DNA of 38,196 bases from Firm-04 sp964392175 (GTDB lineage Bacteria > Bacillota > Clostridia > Oscillospirales > Ruminococcaceae), in assembly GCA_964392175.1 (NCBI GenBank), contig CAYMOJ010000016.1, forward strand, positions 1-38,196, read 5' to 3'. The notes beneath the pieces are model-generated. The model ran no database searches. It had not been told where the DNA came from and saw only the letters and a program-made list of their open reading frames with translations. Both the position numbers and the translations under genes were made by a program. The first letter of the stretch is position 1. Every line of letters begins with the position of its first letter. Positions 29,903-38,196 of this stretch are shown piece by piece.

Positions 29903-32437
29903 ATGATTACGAAGCGAAAGTTTGGAAAACAAATGGTTGCAGCAGTACTTTGTATTGCGTTACTTCCTTCGCCTTACAGATACTGCGACACAAAGGCTGC
30001 AAATGTGGAAGAAACTTCTGGCATTCAGTTGCAGACGATTCTGATTGACAATAACGGAAAAAATTGGACAACGGAAAGCTGGGGCGGGCAGAATATGACG
30101 CCGAATACAAGCTGGAATACCTTGTCACTGGTAGATTATTACGAGAATGGTTATTTGAGTTTTGAGGTGCAGAATAATAACGCTGCGAATGTGAAATTCA
30201 ACATTGGGCTTTCATCGAAAAGTCATAACGAGCAGGTACGCTTGTTTTGGACGGATATGAGTGAATATAAGGATATCACTGCGGATTCGAATTGGAAAAG
30301 TTATTCTTTGCCAATCAAGGCACTGATAGATGCAAATCCTGACTCTGGTTTCGATTTGAACAGCTTTTGGCTTGTATATGTCAATGCAGTGCCCAGTGGA
30401 AATACACTTTCTTTTCGTAATGTGAAAATAAGCGCAACCGATGATGAACGACAGTATCCCATTATAAAAGTCAATCAGGTTGGCTACTATTGCGATAGTG
30501 TAAAATCTGCTCGCATCAGTTATTTTGAAAAATTCGGGTCTTTAAACGGCAAACAGTATGAAGTTGTTGATGCTTCAAGCAATGAAGTGGTATACTCTGA
30601 TACCATTCCGGATGCGGTTTATGAAGAAACATTTTCCGGAGAAATGGTGCACATTATCAGCTTTGATGCACTTACAACAGCAGGGACTTATTACATACGC
30701 ATTCAGGACACCGGATTCGATCAATCTGTTGCTTCGGCTTATGATATTTCTTCCGGCTTAGAGCTGGACACATTAACTTCTGTGAATTTTGCAATCAGTG
30801 ATGATGTCTATGACGATCTTCTGAGCGATCTTACAAAGTACTATTATTATCAGCGGCAAGGCATGGATATTGACGAGAAATATGCAGGGATTTTTGCAAG
30901 GGAGAATCTTCATCCGAATGATATTACTGTAAAAAAGTGGTCTGATCGTGATAATCCGAATGCGGAAACGTTTGACATTTCAGGTGGGTGGTATGACGCA
31001 GGTGATTATGGGAAATATGTTTCTTCCGGAGCATACGCTGTAACTGATCTGCTGATGGCATATGCATTGTATTCCGAGTCATTTGCTGATATGGAAATGA
31101 ACATTCCTGAAACGGATCCGAATCATTCACGGTATGTCGATGCACCTGCAATTCTTTCAGAAGCAAAGTATGAACTGGATATGCTTCTGAAGCTTGAACA
31201 CAATAGTAAAGACGGCTCTTTTTATACGGCAGCAAACTATAACGATGCCGACAAAGTGATCTATATTGAAGATACGCTTTATAAAACTTCGAATTATGAA
31301 TCAGCCGAATCGGAAATCGATCTTCGCTGTCATCTTGCAACAGCGGATATGTCAGCAGTGTTGGCTTTGGCATATATCGTATACAGAGATATCCCTGCGT
31401 ATACTGATTTTGCGGATCAATGTCTGGAAACTGCACTTCGTGCGTGGAATTGGATCAATGATCCGAGTCATACATTGAATACCTCGATCGGAGCAGCCAA
31501 TCGTACTTATACTTTTAAAGAGGCTGATTTTGAAAGAAGTCGTTTTCAGGCAGCAGGCACGCTTTACCGTGCGCTTATGTTGAAAGGCGAAAATGCAGAA
31601 GAATATGAAACCTATCTGGTCGAACATTGTACCGCCAGTGACGTGAATAATTGTTTTACCAGTGCCTCCATTAATTATGGTCATGGCGGTAGATCGTTCT
31701 TGGGATTCTTTCAGTATCTTTATGAAAACGAAGAACCGGCCGCTGAGATCACAAAAGCTTTTACAGTAGGATATGAAAAATGGCGTGCAAAGATGTTGAC
31801 ATATGATACATGGGGACTGAAATCTCCGAGCTGGGGATTCTGGTGGGGTTCCAATAAGCAGGTTGCACATACCGCATTGACTTTGATGCTTGGTGATTTG
31901 ATCTTGTACGGTGACGCGCAAGAAGATGTACAAACGCACATCGAAACGCATTTTCATTATTTGCTTGGCGTGAATCCATTATCCTTCAGCTATGTTTCCG
32001 GCTATGGCGAAAATAGCGTAAAAAACATCGTAAGTGGGATTTATTCCAGAGATGCAAAATTGGATCCTTATCAGTGTCCGGCCGGATATTTTACTGAGGG
32101 TGCCAATAATAATGATAACCCGCACCTTTCAAAATTTACCGGAAAATGCTATATCGACAGTGACGGTGAATGGACTACCAATGAGAATACGATCTATGGC
32201 AATGCTGCGATGATATTCTTAACAGCAACGGTAATGTCCCGAAATACGTCAAATGCAGTGCGGGGTGATGTGAATGCGGATGGAAAATTTACAGTCGCCG
32301 ATGTGATCGCGCTGCAAAAATGGCTGCTTGGCACAGGGAATCTTGCAAATTGGAAGGCGGGAGATCTTTACGAGGACGGGATTTTGAATGTGCTGGATCT
32401 TTGCCATATGAAGCGAAAACTTATGCAATGTGTATAA
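29903..32437 (+). CDS. Cellulosomal GH9 enzyme: N-terminal CBM-like, Ig-like, GH9, dockerin
   Basis: 844 residues. Signal peptide ~1-33; a beta-sandwich carbohydrate-binding-like domain ~40-178 (ending NTLSFRNVKISA); a CelD-N/Ig-like domain ~185-270 starting IIKVNQVGYYCDS; GH9 catalytic domain ~300-780 with D365 and D368 in GGWYDAGDYGKY and likely acid E761 in TTNENTIYGN. The His loop of typical endoglucanases (HPHHR) is not seen; the region reads SGYGENSVKNIVSG. Substrate may therefore differ, for example xyloglucan or substituted glucan; this is inferred. The dockerin (~785-842, DVNADGKFTVADV and AGDLYEDGILNVLDL) closely matches the dockerin of the beta-helix protein. RBS GGGAGAG is 8 nt before ATG. 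Codon use is far more A/T-ending than in the other GH9 gene. Confidence 0.93.
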   Translation: MITKRKFGKQMVAAVLCIALLPSPYRYCDTKAANVEETSGIQLQTILIDNNGKNWTTESWGGQNMTPNTSWNTLSLVDYYENGYLSFEVQNNNAANVKFNIGLSSKSHNEQVRLFWTDMSEYKDITADSNWKSYSLPIKALIDANPDSGFDLNSFWLVYVNAVPSGNTLSFRNVKISATDDERQYPIIKVNQVGYYCDSVKSARISYFEKFGSLNGKQYEVVDASSNEVVYSDTIPDAVYEETFSGEMVHIISFDALTTAGTYYIRIQDTGFDQSVASAYDISSGLELDTLTSVNFAISDDVYDDLLSDLTKYYYYQRQGMDIDEKYAGIFARENLHPNDITVKKWSDRDNPNAETFDISGGWYDAGDYGKYVSSGAYAVTDLLMAYALYSESFADMEMNIPETDPNHSRYVDAPAILSEAKYELDMLLKLEHNSKDGSFYTAANYNDADKVIYIEDTLYKTSNYESAESEIDLRCHLATADMSAVLALAYIVYRDIPAYTDFADQCLETALRAWNWINDPSHTLNTSIGAANRTYTFKEADFERSRFQAAGTLYRALMLKGENAEEYETYLVEHCTASDVNNCFTSASINYGHGGRSFLGFFQYLYENEEPAAEITKAFTVGYEKWRAKMLTYDTWGLKSPSWGFWWGSNKQVAHTALTLMLGDLILYGDAQEDVQTHIETHFHYLLGVNPLSFSYVSGYGENSVKNIVSGIYSRDAKLDPYQCPAGYFTEGANNNDNPHLSKFTGKCYIDSDGEWTTNENTIYGNAAMIFLTATVMSRNTSNAVRGDVNADGKFTVADVIALQKWLLGTGNLANWKAGDLYEDGILNVLDLCHMKRKLMQCV

Positions 32438-32476
32438 ACAATGGATGCCATCATCCATGAAGACGGTCGATGCAAA

Positions 32477-32513
32477 AAGAGAACAAATTTCGAAAAACGG
32501 CATTTGTTCTCTT
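32477..32513 (+). terminator. Hairpin after second GH9 gene
   Basis: AAGAGAACAAAT (32477-32488) / ATTTGTTCTCTT (32502-32513), a perfect 12-bp stem ~40 nt after the stop codon. The run of T after it is poor (AGTAAAG), so it may attenuate, protect the 3' end or act as a regulatory site for the next gene. Confidence 0.6.
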
Positions 32514-32570
32514 AGTAAAGATGCGATAAACCCGGTAAGATCGAATTTTAAACCTACGGAGTGGAACACT

Positions 32571-33536
32571 ATGGAATGTGAAAGAATCATACACATACTT
32601 AACTATCTTCGCCGCAATACGGATGAAAAGCGTGAGGTGACCATCAAAGAGATCCGCAGTGCTCTAGAGGGAAGAACGAATCTCAACAGGGTATCTGATC
32701 TGACCATTCGCCGTGATCTTGACCGTCTTAGCAGTATGGGTTATGACATCCGTACCAGAAGCGGTGCACACAATACCACCTACTACAGATTGCTTGACAA
32801 GGAATTTACCTTCAATGAGATTCGCTTCCTGGTGGATTCTATTTCCATTAATAAATTTCTGTCCTTACAGCAAAAGCAGAATCTGATCAAGAAATTTGAA
32901 GGTATGTGCTCAGAAGCGGAGGTGCGGCAGTTGATCAGCCGTATTGCTCTGAATAGTAGAGGTGAGCCGTCCCTTGATTTGCTTGCAAATCTGGAAAAGA
33001 TACACGAAATCATATCCGAAAATCAAAAGATCGATTTTGAATACGGAAAATTCGATGAGCAGAAGAACATGATCTATTACAAGAAAAAACGTGATATGAT
33101 CCCAGTGAAGGTGCTTTTTTTCGAGGAGCGCTTTTATCTCAAATGCATGAATACAGAAACTTCGGAGATACGCACCTATCGTGTTGACCGTATGAAAGAT
33201 ATCATAGGCGGTGAAAAAACAAAACTGAGACCGGAGTTGCCCAAATATGACGGAATTGTTCTTGATATGTTTGAACCGGATTATTTTGAGAGTGTCAGAC
33301 TGCGTGTGAAGCGGTTTCTTTGGGATGATATGTTGGAGCAGTTCGGTGACATGGCATCTGCTCGTAACGATGATGACAACGCATATGTGATTGTTAAGGT
33401 CAAAATTGGAATAAACGATAGCTTCTACCGATGGGTTATGAAATATGGAAGTAATATCGAGATACTGGCACCACAGAAGATTCGCGAGAATTTTCAGCAG
33501 AAGCTTGGCGAAGTTTTTGAAATTTATCGGAAATAA
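32571..33536 (+). CDS. WYL-domain transcriptional regulator
   Basis: 321 residues. The N-terminal winged helix-turn-helix covers ~1-70 (ERIIHILNYLRR, SDLTIRRDLDRLSSMGYDI). A helical linker leads to a WYL-like domain at ~140-240, with KKRDMIPVKVLFFEERFYLKCMN and TYRVDRMKDI, matching the usual P-x-x-hydrophobic-x-x-x-x-x-aromatic-L core. A WCX-type C-terminal segment follows (~255-320). WYL regulators bind ligands or nucleic acids and control nearby genes. Its targets may be the flanking cellulase or GLUG gene, which is inferred from proximity only. The start at MECERII was chosen because CGGAG lies 9 nt upstream; a longer frame begins at 32430 inside the GH9 stop region. Confidence 0.88.
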   Translation: MECERIIHILNYLRRNTDEKREVTIKEIRSALEGRTNLNRVSDLTIRRDLDRLSSMGYDIRTRSGAHNTTYYRLLDKEFTFNEIRFLVDSISINKFLSLQQKQNLIKKFEGMCSEAEVRQLISRIALNSRGEPSLDLLANLEKIHEIISENQKIDFEYGKFDEQKNMIYYKKKRDMIPVKVLFFEERFYLKCMNTETSEIRTYRVDRMKDIIGGEKTKLRPELPKYDGIVLDMFEPDYFESVRLRVKRFLWDDMLEQFGDMASARNDDDNAYVIVKVKIGINDSFYRWVMKYGSNIEILAPQKIRENFQQKLGEVFEIYRK

Positions 33537-33624
33537 TTTTCAGTTGTTCGCATTACAGTACAGCAGCTGTACCGATTTTGCCGATGGTGTTTCTTCTCTT
33601 TATGATGCATTTCGAATAAACAAG

Positions 33625-33661
33625 AGTCTGTTCACTGCAAAAATGGTGAACAGACTTTTTT
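33625..33661 (+). terminator. Terminator of the WYL regulator gene
   Basis: AGTCTGTTCAC (33625-33635) / GTGAACAGACT (33646-33656), a perfect 11-bp stem followed by TTTTTT. Confidence 0.92.
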
Positions 33662-33727
33662 GTTGATTCTGGCTGCACCAAGTTTATCATTGATCTCTGC
33701 CAGCACCATTTGTCTGTTCATGTTCCC

Positions 33728-33756
33728 ATTATACCACTTTTTCCTCATTTGGGCAA
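33728..33756 (-). promoter_or_regulatory. Candidate minus-strand promoter, possibly leaderless start
   Basis: On the - strand, TTGCCC (plus 33751-33756), 17-nt spacer, TATAAT (plus 33728-33733). An ATG at 33721 would sit at about +1 and opens a 29-codon frame that runs into the WYL terminator. It may be a remnant of a lost gene. Confidence 0.4.
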
Positions 33757-33798
33757 TTGTGCGGTGTTGCCTAAAGTGAATGAGGTTACAGGTTTCTA

Positions 33799-33827
33799 TT
33801 GAAATTTGTGATGGTATGTGATATAAT
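33799..33827 (+). promoter_or_regulatory. Promoter of the GLUG-repeat giant gene
   Basis: TTGAAA (33799-33804), 17-nt spacer, TATAAT (33822-33827). The leader is ~80 nt, ending in AAGGAGG 7 nt before the ATG. Confidence 0.85.
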
Positions 33828-33914
33828 ATGGACGTAGGCAGAGAATGCGTGCCGTATCACAAGGATGAGAAAGCAGCATATCTTTGCCGGATTGAATGAT
33901 AAGGAGGAATTTTT

Positions 33915-36900
33915 ATGAAACGCAAATTCAAACAACCGCTTGCATTGGTGACGACTTTCGTCATGATGCTAACGATGCTGATGTATCTCCCAAGCGGAAT
34001 TTTCGACAGCATCACCCCGAAGGTGCGCGCGGCAGGAACGACCACGATCACGCCAACTGCACCGCAAACGGACGACAACGGCGTTTACCAAATCGGCACT
34101 GCCGCCGAACTTTACTGGTTTGCAGGGCTTGTAAACGGTACGCTTGGTGGCGTCAGCAAAAATACCTCTGCAAACGCTATTTTGACAGCAAGTATTGTTG
34201 TCAATGAGAATGTTCTTGACGGGTACGGAAGCTTAAACGGCAATGGATCAAACTGCATAGCTTGGACGCCCATTGGCGTCAGAACAGGCGATGGGTCAGG
34301 CGCATATGTAGGTACATTTAACGGAAATGGATGCAAGATCAGCGGGCTTTATTTGAATGACGGCAGTCAATCGGATATCGGTCTGTTTGGTCGTGTCGGT
34401 GTCGGGGCGCAAATTTCCAATGTGGGCGTTGTTGATTCATATTTTTCAGGCAATGAATGGATTGGCGGCGTGTGCGGTTTTAACTATGGCGGACAGATCA
34501 ACGGGTGCTATAATACCGCAACTGTGTACGCTTCTCGTTTCGCCGGCGGTGTGAGCGGATGGAATGCCAATGGCGGAGTCATCCGGAACTGTTATAACAG
34601 CGGCACGATTCTTAGCGAAGGAGGACATAGATATATTGGCGGCATATGTGGAAGCAATCAAGATGACGGAACGATTGTAAACTGCTATCATAATGGTAAG
34701 GTAGTTGGTAGAGAGTACTACATTGTGTGTGGTTGGAGCAATGGAACGATCAAAAACAGCTACTACCTTTATGAGGGTGAACAGGATGCAAACGACGGAA
34801 CAACGCAGAAAACGATCGATCAATTTAAGAGTGGCGAGGTTGCATATTATCTTTCGCAGGGATGCAAAGTGAATGGAACAACCTACAGCGGAGATGTCTG
34901 GAAACAGACGATCGGCGTTGATTTTTATCCTGTGTTTTGTGGTGAAACGGTGGTCTGTGATGTAGATAGTTGCGATGGAAGCGATCATCTGGATTATGCG
35001 AACAGTGGCGGGCATACCTATAAGTATACAAATCAAAATCAAAGATGCTACTGCAAATACTGCGGTCAATCATTCGTATACCTGGAAGAACCGTCAGTCA
35101 TCAATGGTGTTTACCAGATTTCAAACGTAGCTGAACTTTACTGGTTTGCAGGGTTTGTAAACGGAACACTTGCGGGTGACACATCGCAGAACACCTCTGC
35201 AAATGCGGTTCTGACGGCGGATATTGTTGTCAACACGGGCGTTCTGAAGTCCGACGGTACACTTGCCGACGATACCGGCAGCTTTACTGCATGGTTCCCG
35301 ATAGGGTATAACTATGACCTTGATGGTGATGGAAGGGACGAATATGCTTATTACTCTGGCAAATTTGACGGGCAGAACCACACAATAAGTGGACTATATT
35401 TTAACAATAGCAACCAACAGTTTGTTGGTCTGTTTGGATATGCTGCAGTAATTGCTGAAATCAAAAACGTTGGCGTTGTTGATTCATATTTTAAAGGAAA
35501 GCATATTGTCGGCGGCGTGTGCGGAGATAATGGTGGAACAATTACAAATAGCTATCACATTGGAACAGTGAGTGGTGGCTTTAATGTTGCCGGCGTGTGC
35601 GGATCGAATTATGGAACAATCACCAACAGCTATCACAGCGGAGCAGTGAGTGGTGGTCAGTATGCTGCCGGCGTGTGCGGATTGAATCGTGTGCAAGGAA
35701 CAATCGCGAACTGCTACTATGACGCGACAATTTACACTGGGAATGCTGTTGGCACTAATAGTGAGGGAACAATCACTAACGTAGAAGGCAAAACCACGGA
35801 TGCGTTCAAAAGCGGTGAGGTGGCGTATCGTCTTTCACAGGGTTGTACAGTTACGACAACCGATGATGACAACAATACGGTTGAAACAACCTACAGCGGC
35901 GATACCTGGGGGCAGAACATTGGCGCAGAGGCTTATCCTGTTTTGAACGGAAAGAAAGTGCTGCATAATACAGCAAGCTGCGATGATAGTGCAGTAGTGG
36001 AATATGCCAATATCAGTGGACACTGTTATGAAAACTATGTATGTAAGTATTGCGGTAAGAAGGCCTTATACACAAAAGAACCGTCAACCATTTATGGCGT
36101 TTACCAAATCGGAACATTGGCTGAGCTTTACTGGTTTGCAGGGCTTGTAAACGGTACGCTGGATGATGTAGACCAAAATACATCTGCAAACGCTGTTTTG
36201 ACAGACGATATTGTGGTCAATACCGATCTCTTGACAAATGGATACATTTACAGTGATCCCAGTGAATTCGTTTCATGGTTCCCGATCGGGTATGATTACG
36301 ATCTCGATCAGGATGGAACGAAAGAGGATGTTGAGTATCAAGGCACATTTGATGGAAAAGGTCACACGATCAGCGGACTTTATTATGATAATAGCAGCCA
36401 GAATTCTGTAGGTCTTTTCGGGCAGCTTGGTGAGAATGCAACGATCAAAAACATCGGTATTACGGATTCGTATTTCAAGGGATATTATCGTACCGGCGGC
36501 ATGTGTGGAAGTAATAGCGGCACAATCACAAACTGCTACTACATCGGACAGGTTTGTGGCACAGGTGGTGTGTGTGGTCTGAATGGTGGAACGATCACAA
36601 ACTGCTATTATAGCGGTGATCTTTCTTCAGAAGTTGATAGCTTAGGAGGCGTGTGTGGTACCAATTATGGAATCATTATAAACAGCTACTACAATAGCAC
36701 CATATATTGCGTCACTAATTCCAGGGCTGTTGACTATGGTAGCGGTGTAACAGCTGCCAATGTAACAGGCAAAAGCACGGAAGCGTTTCAAAGCGGTGAA
36801 GTCGCATTTCTTCTTTCGCAAGGCAGTACAATTACTAGAACTGATGCGGAAGAGAATGACGTAACAGTCACCTACTGCGGCGAGATCTGGGGACAGGATT

Positions 36901-38196
36901 TGACCAAAGACGATTTCCCTGTTTTAAATGGCAGTAAAGTTTTGCTGTGTGACGAAAAATATGTAAATCCTAAAGTGCCGAGAATATTTGACGGTGTTTA
37001 TCAGATTTCAAATGTTCCTGAACTTTACTGGTTTGCAGGACTTGTGAACGGTACGCTTGCGGACGGCAAAGAGCAGGACATATCGGCAAACGCGGTACTG
37101 ACACAGGATATTGTTGTCAACAGCCAAGTCTTGAATTCCGATGGCACGCTGATCGACGATACAAGCAGATTGAATAGATGGATTCCAATCGCGCACAACT
37201 ATGACCGCTATGGTGACAGCAAAGCAGGCGGTGCGTATTATGCCGGCGTATTTGATGGGCAAAACTATACGATCAGTGGACTTTATTATGAAAATGTTGA
37301 TCAAAGGACGATTGGTCTGTTCGGAACGATTGAACGTAATGCAGAAATCAAAAATGTTGGTGTTATGGATTCGTATTTTTGCGGAGATGGTTCCGTTGGT
37401 GGCATATGCGGCGTGAATAATTGCAATAGCAAAGGTGGAATTACAAACTGTTATTGCATGGGTACACTATGCGGTAGAGTGGATATCGGTGGTGTATGCG
37501 GAATTATCAATTGGTACAGCAAGATCACAAACTGTTATCATATTGGCACAGTGAGTGGCAATATTGGCAATCAAACAATGATCGGCGGTGTGTGCGGATG
37601 TAACAATAATGGTATACTCATAAATTGTTACCACGTTGGCACAGTAAGCGGTACTACAAAAGTTGGCGGTGTGTGCGGATCAAATAGTGGAACCATTGCA
37701 AATTGCTACTACCTTGATGAGAGCGAAACAGATGAGTATGATGGTACAACATCTAAAACCGCACAACAATTTGCAAACGGTGAAGTGGCGTATCGTCTTT
37801 CGCAGGGCTGTACGGTTGGTGAAGGCGATGATGCTGTAACCTACAGCGGCGATACCTGGGGACAGGACATCGGTGCAGAGGCTTATCCTGTTTTGAACGG
37901 AAAGAAAGTGCTGCATAATACGGCAAGCTGCGATGGAAGTGCAGTAGTGGAATATGCCAATATCGGTGGACACTGCTATGAAAACTACGTATGTAAGTAT
38001 TGCGGTAAGGAAGCCTTGCACACAAAAGAGCCGTCAACCATTCATGGCGTTTACCAAATCGGAACATTGGCTGAGCTTTACTGGTTTGCAGGGCTGGTAA
38101 ACGGCACACTTACGGATGGCACAAAGCAGAACACTTCTGCAAATGCAGTTCTGACAAAGGATATTACAGTCAATGCAAACTTGCTGGATTCGCTCA
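33915..38196 (+). CDS. Giant secreted GLUG-repeat surface protein (3' truncated by window)
   Basis: An open frame from ATG 33915 to the right edge, at least 1427 codons with no stop seen. Signal peptide ~1-40 (basic MKRKFK start, hydrophobic core, cut near VRAAG). Five tandem modules then begin with G-V-Y-Q-I and AELYWFAGLVNGTL at residues 56, 398, 728, 1027 and 1378. Each module has a W-x-P-I-G strand and a FDGxxxTISGLY motif. These precede three to five GLUG repeats (pattern GGVCGxNxGxIxNCYxxGxV), a SGEVAYxLSQG segment and a WGQxIGxxxYPVLNG close. Modules 1, 2 and 4 end with a C-x2-C (CKYCG) patch. GLUG proteins are surface or adhesin-like; any anchor or dockerin lies beyond the window. Confidence 0.88.
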   Translation, partial: MKRKFKQPLALVTTFVMMLTMLMYLPSGIFDSITPKVRAAGTTTITPTAPQTDDNGVYQIGTAAELYWFAGLVNGTLGGVSKNTSANAILTASIVVNENVLDGYGSLNGNGSNCIAWTPIGVRTGDGSGAYVGTFNGNGCKISGLYLNDGSQSDIGLFGRVGVGAQISNVGVVDSYFSGNEWIGGVCGFNYGGQINGCYNTATVYASRFAGGVSGWNANGGVIRNCYNSGTILSEGGHRYIGGICGSNQDDGTIVNCYHNGKVVGREYYIVCGWSNGTIKNSYYLYEGEQDANDGTTQKTIDQFKSGEVAYYLSQGCKVNGTTYSGDVWKQTIGVDFYPVFCGETVVCDVDSCDGSDHLDYANSGGHTYKYTNQNQRCYCKYCGQSFVYLEEPSVINGVYQISNVAELYWFAGFVNGTLAGDTSQNTSANAVLTADIVVNTGVLKSDGTLADDTGSFTAWFPIGYNYDLDGDGRDEYAYYSGKFDGQNHTISGLYFNNSNQQFVGLFGYAAVIAEIKNVGVVDSYFKGKHIVGGVCGDNGGTITNSYHIGTVSGGFNVAGVCGSNYGTITNSYHSGAVSGGQYAAGVCGLNRVQGTIANCYYDATIYTGNAVGTNSEGTITNVEGKTTDAFKSGEVAYRLSQGCTVTTTDDDNNTVETTYSGDTWGQNIGAEAYPVLNGKKVLHNTASCDDSAVVEYANISGHCYENYVCKYCGKKALYTKEPSTIYGVYQIGTLAELYWFAGLVNGTLDDVDQNTSANAVLTDDIVVNTDLLTNGYIYSDPSEFVSWFPIGYDYDLDQDGTKEDVEYQGTFDGKGHTISGLYYDNSSQNSVGLFGQLGENATIKNIGITDSYFKGYYRTGGMCGSNSGTITNCYYIGQVCGTGGVCGLNGGTITNCYYSGDLSSEVDSLGGVCGTNYGIIINSYYNSTIYCVTNSRAVDYGSGVTAANVTGKSTEAFQSGEVAFLLSQGSTITRTDAEENDVTVTYCGEIWGQDLTKDDFPVLNGSKVLLCDEKYVNPKVPRIFDGVYQISNVPELYWFAGLVNGTLADGKEQDISANAVLTQDIVVNSQVLNSDGTLIDDTSRLNRWIPIAHNYDRYGDSKAGGAYYAGVFDGQNYTISGLYYENVDQRTIGLFGTIERNAEIKNVGVMDSYFCGDGSVGGICGVNNCNSKGGITNCYCMGTLCGRVDIGGVCGIINWYSKITNCYHIGTVSGNIGNQTMIGGVCGCNNNGILINCYHVGTVSGTTKVGGVCGSNSGTIANCYYLDESETDEYDGTTSKTAQQFANGEVAYRLSQGCTVGEGDDAVTYSGDTWGQDIGAEAYPVLNGKKVLHNTASCDGSAVVEYANIGGHCYENYVCKYCGKEALHTKEPSTIHGVYQIGTLAELYWFAGLVNGTLTDGTKQNTSANAVLTKDITVNANLLDSL
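35889..36154 (+). repeat. Direct repeat copy 1 in the GLUG gene
   Basis: A 266-bp segment from ACCTACAGCGGCGATACC through the start of module 3. It matches 37839-38104 in equal length with about 17 differences by eye, at an exact offset of 1950 bp (650 codons). This points to duplication of a two-module unit or later gene conversion. Confidence 0.85.
37839..38104 (+). repeat. Direct repeat copy 2 in the GLUG gene
   Basis: Partner of 35889-36154 at the module 4/module 5 junction, with no length change between copies. Most differences are at third codon positions. Confidence 0.85.

Overview
The window looks like a chromosomal segment from a cellulosome-forming Ruminococcus-like Firmicute (Oscillospiraceae). 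Evidence for this: four secreted proteins carry dockerin-type calcium-binding repeats, two are family 9 glycoside hydrolases, the fatty-acid cluster has the Firmicute order with FabK, and near-consensus sigma-A promoters with 17-nt spacers recur throughout. Species cannot be fixed from the sequence alone.

Layout. 1-640: 3' end of a 23S rRNA gene, a 5S rRNA and a CAT-anticodon tRNA. 643-3967: IreB-family regulator, DUF1540 protein, an NfeD/SPFH membrane pair, and a TPP riboswitch controlling the thiamine transporter ThiT. 4035-6269: a small membrane protein and a sodium:solute symporter. 6629-15691: carbohydrate and secretome block, with a GH9-dockerin cellulase, a cytoplasmic GH2 beta-galactosidase, a clostripain-like protease with an N-terminal dockerin, and a dockerin beta-helix protein. 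15742-19157: ClpB behind a ribbon-helix-helix regulator whose promoter holds an inverted repeat. 19231-21826: a lipoprotein behind a 52-codon secreted peptide gene, then an ECF sigma/anti-sigma pair. 22036-29254: fabH-acpP-fabK-fabD-fabG-fabF-fabZ-accD-accA, tightly packed with several ATGA overlaps, but without accB and accC. 29350-29433: tRNA-Leu. 29590-33661: a second GH9-dockerin enzyme preceded by a possible decayed peptide gene, then a WYL regulator. 33799-38196: the start of a very large secreted GLUG-repeat protein that runs off the right edge.

How the parts fit. The dockerin proteins would be exported and docked on cohesin scaffoldins (none in this window) to attack plant cell wall polymers. 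The GH2 enzyme and the symporter could act on or import small products. The fab cluster supplies elongation and malonyl-CoA transferase functions, but the biotin carrier and biotin carboxylase must be encoded elsewhere. The least familiar part is 19287-20802: a predicted 24-residue exported peptide with a Cys-Arg-Gly-Asp-Cys core, encoded directly ahead of a lipoprotein and under a strong promoter with a palindrome at its start site. The partial GLUG protein is the second notable item, with five in-frame modules of about 300-350 residues in an alternating A/B pattern.
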